Assembly (NCBI GenBank): GCA_014529385.2 | Contig: CM043944.1 | Location: 48,090,768-48,154,767, forward strand | Length of the DNA stretch: 64,000 nt | Direction of reading: 5' to 3' | Source of the DNA: Adiantum capillus-veneris | Taxonomy: Eukaryota > Streptophyta > Polypodiopsida > Polypodiales > Pteridaceae | Shown: positions 49,141 through 57,355 of the stretch, piece after piece | Position numbering within the stretch: the stretch's first letter is position 1 | How the letters are laid out: each line of letters opens with the position of its first letter | Program-made: the position numbers and the translations under genes | Notes under the pieces: generated by a model | Databases searched by the model: none | Told to the model about the DNA's origin: nothing | The model's input: only the letters and a program-made list of their open reading frames with translations

Positions 49141-50244
49141 ACACCGGTAGAGGAGTTTGATTCAGCTACTTTGGCGGGATCTGAATTTCCAGCTTGGTTA
49201 GGTAAGCCCAAGGAGTTATGGATGTGTGGAGCCTCCAAATGTGGAAGTCTGAGGTGAGAAGAATATGTTTTAGAAAGGGCTATCGAAGACGAAACTTATA
49301 TAGGAGAACCCTTTCCAGAGGACACGCTTGAACCATTAGAATGGACACACATTCTAGCAACCCTAGATATTTGTGCAATTCCGGATGGTCCCACAATGAA
49401 ATTTTGCGACAAGGACGAGTACGACGTGGTTCCGTACTTCATCCTGAGAACTATACTCGAAAAAGAAACTGAAAAGAACGATACACTGGAAAAGGAAGAT
49501 GAAGAAGAGGCGTTTCATGACATTCCCGATCATCCAAAGTGGGGAAATGAAGCAGACAACGAGTCAACGGACAATTCAAGCGGAAACGAAGAAACTATAA
49601 CGGATGTCCGATTTTATGATTTTCCGAACCAAACTAAACAACGCCAGAAACGCTATAGAGCAAAGAGAAAAACAAAGGGGGTTAGAACCAATCCGATGCC
49701 TAGAATAAGAGGAAAAAATCAATTCCTAATGCTAGTAAAGGTGGAAGATTGTGTTAAGGACAAGATTTCTGGAAGAATGAGAGGCAATGATCAAAAGAGC
49801 TTACGAAAAGACAAAAGAAGCTCAAGAAATCAAGTTCAAAGGAATGAAACGAAAACTGAAACAGAAAAATCAGAAAAGAACAAGCGCAACAGAGAACACA
49901 CGGAGTCCAAGTAGGAACGTAGAAACAAGTACAGAGAGCTCAAGAAAACTCTGAAAGAAGTTTGGACGACAAAAATTGAGAGTGGAGAGGACGAAAACGC
50001 CAAAATCAAGGAAAACATGGATGTTCCCTCTCACTACAGGAAATTCACAATAGACGATAGGAAGGTGGTATTAACCCAACCTATTCGAGAGAGAAAGGCG
50101 AACGAATCTTATGACGGACCGGAGGATGCAAAAAAAGTTGATTTAGCAGCTCCAGGTGAGACACCTAGACCGGTGTACATAGCCACAGATTTGTCTCCAG
50201 GCGAGGAAGAGAGACTTTTGAGTCTTCTCTGAGAGTACAGGGAT
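49141..50244 (+). pseudogene. G1B protease-RT linker with three stops
   Basis: Same frame as the flanking gag-protease and pol. It is a lysine/glutamate-rich linker of about 370 codons (EKETEKNDTLEKEDEEE, KSEKNKRNREHTESK) interrupted at 49255-49257 (TGA, CGA in G1A), 49912-49914 (TAG) and 50230-50232 (TGA, CGA in G1A unit 2). Function of the linker unknown; it is far longer than usual between protease and RT. Confidence 0.8.
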
Positions 50245-53200
50245 GTGTTTGCATGGTCTTATAAGGACTTAAAGGGAGTTGACCCATCGATATGCCAACA
50301 CACAATCCCACTAAAACAAGATGCAAAGCCTAGCAGACAGAGACCATACACATATAATGATACGTTTGCTAAGCGAATCAAAGAAGAGATAGATAAGCTA
50401 ATGGAAGCTGAATTCATATACGAGATTGAACACACCGATTGGGTATCTCCAATCGTGGTGGTACCCAAGAAGAACGGAAAACTCCGAGTGTGTGTCAACT
50501 TAAAGAAAGTGAATGCTGCAACAATCAGGGACAATTATCCCCTACCGATAACTGATCATGTTCTAGAGCGTGTATTAGGGAAAACAGCATACTCCTTTCT
50601 TGATGGTTTTTCAGGATATAACCAGCTAGCCATAGCACCGGCAGATCAACATAAAACAGCTTTTGCAACGGAGTGGGGAATTTATGCTTATCGGGTTATG
50701 CCTTTTGGTCTAACCAATGCTCCCGCAACCTTCCAGAGGATGATGACACATGCTTTCAAAGAATACTTAAGGTTGTTTCTAGAAATATACATGGATGACT
50801 TATGTGTACATTCTCTTCTGAGAGATGAGCATCTAGAACACCTAAGAAAAGTATTTGAGAAATGTAGGACATATCTCATTTGTCTCAATCCTGAGAAATG
50901 TGTGTTTATGGTCCGACAGGGCAGAATTCTGGGACATATTGTCTCACAAAACGGAATATCCACGGATTTAGAGAAGATAAAAGTTATAGTGGATATGCCT
51001 AGACCAACCAATGCGAAACAAGTACAGAGCTTTATGGGACATTGCGGATATTATAGACGATTCATTTACATGTACGCTATAATAGGCCAACCACTTTATA
51101 GGCTAATAGTGAACTTTGAATGGACAGAGGAGTGTGAGGAATCATTCAAGAAATTGAAAGAGGCACTCATTACTGCTCCAGTCTTGAAATCACCAGATTG
51201 GGAGAAGATATTCCATGTGCATATAGATGCTTCGGCATATGCAATAGGATGCATTCTGGCTCAGCCAGAAGAAGGAAACATGGATTTTCCTATCTGTTAC
51301 GCCAGTCGACAGCTCAACAATGCAGAGAAGAATTACACCACAACAGAGCGAGAAGGATTAGGAATGATATATGTTGTGAAGAAATTTCGGCATTATCTTC
51401 TAGCCAACAAGTTTGTGTTTTTTACGGATCACCAAGCCTTGCTCTACCTAGTGAATAAACCATGCAATACCGGGAGAATAGTGAGATGGTTCATTATCTT
51501 ACTGGAATTCGACTTCACGGTAGTAGTAAAGAAAGGAAAAACACATCTTAGAGCTGATCATCTTTCGCGATTGACGAATGGAGAAGACCCTATAGGAGTA
51601 GATGACGACATGCCAGACGCGTACTTGTTCAACATAGAAATGATACCGAAGTGGTCTCAAAATGTCGTTAGCCTATTAACCTATGGAGGAGAGTTTGATA
51701 GAAGAGAATACAACCAGAAACATATTTCTATTCAGCAATCCAAGAATCTTCAATTGGTTGCAGGAAGGTTGTATCAATTGGGAAATGATCATGTTTTACG
51801 ACTATGCATCAATCCTGAGGAATATAATATATATCTGTGCGAAGCACATGTTCAGGAATGTGCATTTCATTGTTCAAGAAGGAACACATATAGGAATTTG
51901 TTACAATTGGGAGTCTATTGGCCACGAATGAAAGAAAGCATACATGAATATGTCACTGTATGTATTGTATGTTCATCAAAACCGCCAGCAGAGTATTCGA
52001 CATTATATCAGATAATGATCGCTCCGGAATGGAGTCAGTATATTGTTGAATATCTCACAAATAGAACTTTCCCAGAAGGAACGTCAAAAGCTCATCAAAA
52101 ATCTGTAGAGATAGAAGCTAGAGATTACGCTTTAATAGGAGATCAACTCTATAAGAGAGGTAAAGACAACCAGCTTAGGATTTGCGCATCAGAGTCTGAG
52201 TATGTGATAATCCTGGAGCAAGCTCATGGAGGAGTAGGTGGAGGCCATTTCTCAGGTGATAAGACAGCAAAACTTGTCTTAGCCGCAGGAATATGGTGGC
52301 CAACATTACATATGGACGCTGAGGAATACGTTAAACGGTGTGATGACTGTCAGCGGACCAAAATACCACTTAAAAGAGATGATATGCCGCTTAGACCAAT
52401 GATGGGAGCAAGAGCTTTTGCAAAATGGGGGATTGATTATGTCGGACCCATTTCACCTCCTGCATATAAGACTCATGCACAATACATCGTTGTGGCTACA
52501 GACTATCTAACAAAGTGGGTCGAAGCAAAGGCAACTCAAAAAGCAGATGCCAGGACCACGGCACAATTTCTATATGAATACGTCTTTGTACGATATGGAT
52601 TGCCAATAGAAATTGTGAGTGATCGAGGCACACATTTTATAAATGAAGTGATAGAGATCCTTCTAGATGAATTCATGGTAATCCATAGGAAATCAGCCCC
52701 GTATCATCCACAAGCAAACGGACAAGCTGAAGCAACAAACAAAACCATATGCACGGTCCTTACGAAGATTGTATCTGAGTCGAGAACTGACTGGGACCAG
52801 AAGTTGCATTCAACATTATGGGCATATAGGGTAGCATATAAAACATCAATAGGAACGACCCCATATAACATGGTTTTTGGGCTAAATGCTATCTTACCAA
52901 TAGAATTCTTGATTTCAATCTTAAGGGTGGCTAAGGATCTAGAGTGGACAGGGCACGAGCTTTCTGATAGAATAGATTACCTGGAAAAGCTAGACGAGCT
53001 TCGCCTAAAAGCAGTAGCTTCTATCTATGCTCAAAAAAGGCGACAAAAGGAATTTTTTGATAAGCATGTGCGGACTAAAGAGTTTAAGGTTGGGGACTAT
53101 GTCCTAGTTTACATTCTGAAACAGCATGCTAAGAAGCTTAAAAAGCGAGGGATGGGACCTCTGGTGATTAAAGATCTATCACCAAGTGGAGCCGTCAAGC

Positions 53201-54552
53201 TTGCTACATTAGACGAAGAAGAAATGCCCAATTGGATTAGTGGATGCAGAGTGAAAAAGTATCTTTTGCCGATAACCCAAGACATGCTTCTCAAAATACA
53301 TCAAGAAAAGTTGCGTGTCCAAAAAAAGAAAAAGATTGTGGAGGAAGCGCAAGCCGAGGCGAAGGAAAGAATGGAGAAAAGAAGACTACTGCGTCAGAAA
53401 CAGCGCAATGAAGGAGCAATACGAATAAACGCAGTCAGTATAACAGAAATGCATAATGACAAAGAAGAACCCATCATTGAATGCAAAGTAGGAACCAACC
53501 AAATCAAAGCCAGAGCACTATTGGATTCAGGAGCTCAAACTAACCTACTTTCACTCAGTTTGTATAGACAATTGACAAATGACACTAAATTACAAACTCC
53601 CAAGCAAGAGTTAAAGAGTTACTCTGAGAATTCAATCAAAACTGTCGGATGCACAGTTTTACATATACAGATTAACCAGTATGTGTATCCTCATATGTTT
53701 TACGTGGTTGAAGACCAAGCTACACAACATCCATTATTGCTAGGACAACCATGGCAAAAGCAATACAATGCAATGATTGACTGGAGTTCTAAATCAGTGC
53801 TTATCAAATACGAAGGTGAAAGTCAATCAGTTAAGTTCACCAAAGGAGCAGAGCCAACTCCAAAGGAAGAATCCAAGAACAAAGGTAAACGACAACCAGA
53901 GAAAAAGAAGAAGCAATATCAACCAAAAGTTTCTATACAACTGGATTGCTCTTCGACGAGGAACTCTCAACATTGGATAAGGAAGACAAGCAATAAGATA
54001 ACAGCTCAACCTTGGGAGAAAACGGAGTCAAAGTTGGTATGGAGAACAAAAAAGGTTGTGCCAGAGAACACAAAGGTGGAAAACAGAGTCTTCAATACCA
54101 GACAAGAGAGTGATTCCAGACAATCAAGGACAGTGAAACAGATCTGGATTCCAAAGAAGTTCATGATGGCACAAAGCTATAGCAAGCAAATTTGGATCCC
54201 AAGGATTTGTAAACAAGAACTCCCTTCAGTACAATCCACGGAAACTCCTAGGTATTTCAAGGCGAGGAAATCAACACAAAGAACAAAGCAGGTTTGGGTC
54301 GCAAAGAGTTTGTGGCAAGCACAAGCGAAGCGGAAGCAGATTTGGATTGTGAAAAAGAACAACAAGGTAAAGAAGAATCCATCTACTGATTCTACTACCG
54401 AAGTGCCAAAACCAACCCAAAACCCGACCACCAATCCTTCGATCAAACAAAGAGCAGCTTTATTGGAAAGACTGTTGTATCATCGCTCTACAATTGCATT
54501 GGGAACTTATGACCAAAACAACTACAATTCTTCGCCCACAGACACTTCATAG
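50245..54552 (+). CDS. G1B pol: RT, RNase H, integrase, second retropepsin-like domain
   Basis: 1,435 codons open. The first Met is internal (the real protein would enter from the upstream frame). [30 protein letters not shown], catalytic YMDD at residues 182-185. RNase H: HIDASAYAIG (Asp 328), TEREGLG, FTDHQALLYL, ending HLRADHLSRL near 441. Two integrase zinc modules, each HX6HX30CX2C: His 535/542 with Cys 573/576, and His 661/668 with Cys 699/702. Integrase core: GIDYVGP (Asp 731), SDRGTHF (Asp 793), GQAEATNK (Glu 829), spacing D-35-E. C-terminal integrase part: YVLVYILKQ, GPLVIKDLSPSGAVKL. Then a basic coiled linker, a second retropepsin (ALLDSGAQTNLLS, Asp 1094; LLLGQPW about 70 residues later) and a basic tail with five KQ(I/V)W-type repeats. 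All catalytic residues are present. Confidence 0.93.
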   Translation: MFAWSYKDLKGVDPSICQHTIPLKQDAKPSRQRPYTYNDTFAKRIKEEIDKLMEAEFIYEIEHTDWVSPIVVVPKKNGKLRVCVNLKKVNAATIRDNYPLPITDHVLERVLGKTAYSFLDGFSGYNQLAIAPADQHKTAFATEWGIYAYRVMPFGLTNAPATFQRMMTHAFKEYLRLFLEIYMDDLCVHSLLRDEHLEHLRKVFEKCRTYLICLNPEKCVFMVRQGRILGHIVSQNGISTDLEKIKVIVDMPRPTNAKQVQSFMGHCGYYRRFIYMYAIIGQPLYRLIVNFEWTEECEESFKKLKEALITAPVLKSPDWEKIFHVHIDASAYAIGCILAQPEEGNMDFPICYASRQLNNAEKNYTTTEREGLGMIYVVKKFRHYLLANKFVFFTDHQALLYLVNKPCNTGRIVRWFIILLEFDFTVVVKKGKTHLRADHLSRLTNGEDPIGVDDDMPDAYLFNIEMIPKWSQNVVSLLTYGGEFDRREYNQKHISIQQSKNLQLVAGRLYQLGNDHVLRLCINPEEYNIYLCEAHVQECAFHCSRRNTYRNLLQLGVYWPRMKESIHEYVTVCIVCSSKPPAEYSTLYQIMIAPEWSQYIVEYLTNRTFPEGTSKAHQKSVEIEARDYALIGDQLYKRGKDNQLRICASESEYVIILEQAHGGVGGGHFSGDKTAKLVLAAGIWWPTLHMDAEEYVKRCDDCQRTKIPLKRDDMPLRPMMGARAFAKWGIDYVGPISPPAYKTHAQYIVVATDYLTKWVEAKATQKADARTTAQFLYEYVFVRYGLPIEIVSDRGTHFINEVIEILLDEFMVIHRKSAPYHPQANGQAEATNKTICTVLTKIVSESRTDWDQKLHSTLWAYRVAYKTSIGTTPYNMVFGLNAILPIEFLISILRVAKDLEWTGHELSDRIDYLEKLDELRLKAVASIYAQKRRQKEFFDKHVRTKEFKVGDYVLVYILKQHAKKLKKRGMGPLVIKDLSPSGAVKLATLDEEEMPNWISGCRVKKYLLPITQDMLLKIHQEKLRVQKKKKIVEEAQAEAKERMEKRRLLRQKQRNEGAIRINAVSITEMHNDKEEPIIECKVGTNQIKARALLDSGAQTNLLSLSLYRQLTNDTKLQTPKQELKSYSENSIKTVGCTVLHIQINQYVYPHMFYVVEDQATQHPLLLGQPWQKQYNAMIDWSSKSVLIKYEGESQSVKFTKGAEPTPKEESKNKGKRQPEKKKKQYQPKVSIQLDCSSTRNSQHWIRKTSNKITAQPWEKTESKLVWRTKKVVPENTKVENRVFNTRQESDSRQSRTVKQIWIPKKFMMAQSYSKQIWIPRICKQELPSVQSTETPRYFKARKSTQRTKQVWVAKSLWQAQAKRKQIWIVKKNNKVKKNPSTDSTTEVPKPTQNPTTNPSIKQRAALLERLLYHRSTIALGTYDQNNYNSSPTDTS

Positions 54553-54573
54553 TCGTCCGGGAGGACTCAGACT

Positions 54574-54587
54574 AGGAGGGGGGGAGG
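54574..54587 (+). promoter_or_regulatory. Internal polypurine tract after pol
   Basis: AGGAGGGGGGGAGG, 24 bases after the pol stop, very similar to the terminal tract GGAGGGGGGGAG at 60669-60680. It could prime an extra plus strand or be the old 3' end of the element. Confidence 0.55.
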
Positions 54588-56178
54588 TATACAGGTATAC
54601 AGGAGCTACAAAGCAGCTACAAGCGGGAAAAAAAAAACAAAGAAAAACAAAAAATTATATTACAAGGGCAGTGTCTTACATGATTTTGTAATTTTTATGT
54701 TTGATTGCAGATATTGCTAATATTTATGTCCTTATATACCTTGTTTTGCAACAAGAAGAGATCAAATGATGAATTTGGGTCTCTATACGTGTAAATATCA
54801 CTAAATAAGAGTGTTTTTGGAGCTAAAAAGTGGAAAAAACTGGTAATCCAAGTCCAAAAATCACAAATAAGTGAATATTCATATACACAGGGTTACCAGC
54901 TATTCATTGTGTATGTTTGGAATTTTTTGGCTTCAATTTTCTATTTTCCTTTATTTTTTATGATTTTCTTGATAAAAGTAAAAGAAAAATAAAAAAGCGG
55001 GTGAAACGAGATCAGAAAAAAGAAAAGAATAGATGGTGATGATCCTAATGACAAGGGCAACCCATGGTAAAAATTGAGTACAATTCGGGAAAAGTTGCGG
55101 AAAGCCCGAAATGACAGAATTTTGGCAAAGTGGACAGATTTCTCAGAAAAAGGTCAAACGGAGTCCAAATTGAGAAATTTCAAATCCTAAAGTGCATTTC
55201 ACGACGAGATAGGAGCACATGTCAAATTTGGTAACAAGTGATCCGGAAGTCCAAAGTTAAGTATTTTTTACTTCACTTACGCTCATTTCCACTATTACCT
55301 TCTTGGAGAGAGCAAAGAGCACACAGGAGCATCCAACCTTCTACAGCCTTCTATGACTGCTACGAGAGCTCAGAGGACACCAGACATGAGAGGTAGACTC
55401 GTTGCCATAAGCTTTTGATGCTTATCATTAACTTTTGTCGCGAAAACTGAGCAAAACCAAGAAACAAGAGCAGACGGGGAATGCGGTAGAATGCTAGGTA
55501 GTGGCACAACCGCCTAACCAAACCTTGCAAGAACTTATAGGTGGGTTACCCTAGTATAGAAGATGAGTTTCTAACACTCAAAGCTCGAGAAAGAACGACT
55601 GGAAAAACCCTAGGTCAACAGAGCCTGCAAGAGGCAAACAGGAAAAAGTTGTCGAAACGACACAAAACTTCTCAGGAAGGCAACCATGGAGTATCTCCAG
55701 GTTTGGACCACCAAAAGTGGGTCAAAACAACCGATTCGACGACAGACACACAAAGCGTCATTTTGGCATAACGGCTGAAATTGACGACCGAATGAAATGA
55801 AACTTCACAAGCAGCTTCAAGTAACTATTGATGACTTATGTTTGCAAGCAAAACCCAAAAGAAAGCTGATTCACTTACCGATGGTGAAAAAGACGCTTTC
55901 GGGCAACCAAATGGAGAAAGATGGAGAACGGGGAGCCAAAGTCAAGTTCAACCAAATAGATGGCTTCACAACATATCCAATGAGCTGGAAATGCAACTCT
56001 CGAGAAGAAAAGTTGAAGAAATTCAACTCCAAGGCAAAAAGACGACTTCGGAGACTGAAATGCCTATAAGGGGGCTTTTTAGCTAAACTGATGACTTTTT
56101 AAGTTGAAAACTAGTTAGCAGGGCTTAGGGCACTAGCACAAAGCATTCTTTGCACAAAAAGACCAACATTTCAAGAAA

Positions 56179-57189
56179 AGACATCATACGCGTATGATGT
56201 CTCAAAGCATGAATTTCACATCCATTTCAACATTTGAGTGCATAGCCTCATTCCACATGTTAATCACATCCTATGAAGCAAGTATCATGAGAATTGGAGT
56301 TAGAAAACCCAAGGAAAACCAAAAAGACGCAAAGTAGGCCATAAAATTGATTTTTGGTCCTAATTTTGTCAAAATAACTCCAAACTCATTGAAACTTTGT
56401 AGGATTGTTGTTAAACATATCTACAAGCTATCTGGAACCAAAAAGCACCATTTTGACACAAAAGACATCATATGCGTATGATGTATATTTGCACTTACAG
56501 AGCCAAAACTGCTCATTTGTCATCATACATCCATTATATATATCTAATACATGCTACATATGAAAATTGGAACCATTTGGTCAAGAGGATCACCCCATTA
56601 GCCCAATTGAGGGAAAATCCTTCACCTAAAGCCTATTTTTGGCCCAAATCCAACATACTCAAGTCCAAACTAAGATTTGAGTAGAGACAGTCCTTCACTA
56701 GTACATGGGGAGTCCACAGAACCAATCCCATGCAAAATTGATGAAAAAGACATCATACGCGTATGATGTCTCGAGAGCCATTTTTAGCCCAAAATCTATC
56801 CAAACTTCATAAATCCACTGAATAAGCCTATCTAAAGCCAAATCCAAGCTTATAGAGAAATTTGGTCCAAAAATACATTAAAAGACATCATACGCGTATG
56901 ATGTCTCACTATGTGATTTTGGCACCTCAGGGCTTCAACCACCAAACAGAACTGATCTACATGCCATTTGAAAGTGAACCACCAAGTTTTATCCAATTTG
57001 GATCATAAAATCCAATTCCCTTTCAAAATTTTGCCAAGAGCCGGAACTGGACTAAATTGGCCAAAACTTGACCAAATGGAATCCAAACTCGAATCCAAGC
57101 ATATCATAATCATGTATACACTATCAGCTACAAGCACAACCAATATGAAGTCATTTTGACACAAAAGACATAATACGCGTATGATGTCT
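56179..57189. repeat. Palindrome block 2, G1B 3' spacer (five copies)
   Basis: Copies at 56179-56202 (perfect), 56463-56486 (TATGCG centre, altered right end), 56748-56771 (perfect), 56883-56906 (perfect) and 57166-57189 (one base changed in the left arm). Start-to-start distances are 284, 285, 135 and 283, close to the 287, 125, 282 of block 1. Words next to the copies are also shared between blocks, for example ATTGATGAAA before 44740 and before 56748, and ATCCACTG after 44615 and after 56748. Confidence 0.95.
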
Positions 57190-57355
57190 CCAGCATGATT
57201 TTGAGCTCATTTTGCATATTTTTTCACCTACCTTGCATCCTTAGGCCCTGAATAGCTCATGTTTCAATTTTCAAGTCATTTGGATAGTTAAAAGCTTCAC
57301 TTCGGCTTTCAGTACTAAAAAGACGCTAACTTCTGAAATTGGAGTTACAGTATCC

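Larger units (their letters stand above)
54553..57355 (+). other. G1B spacer between pol and ORF-X
   Basis: 2.8 kb without a convincing gene. It contains the internal polypurine tract (54574-54587), AT-rich sequence, short ORFs (55541-55771 and 55797-56069, basic, unrecognised) and palindrome block 2. Confidence 0.75.

Noticed and set aside
55541-56069. Small basic ORFs in the G1B spacer as genes
   Set aside because: Short, unrecognised, and the matching part of G1A is deleted, so no conservation can be shown.
44305-57189. Palindromes read as a CRISPR array
   Set aside because: Spacers are unequal (0 to about 260 bp) and related to each other, the repeats are perfect palindromes, and the context is a eukaryotic retrotransposon with no cas genes.
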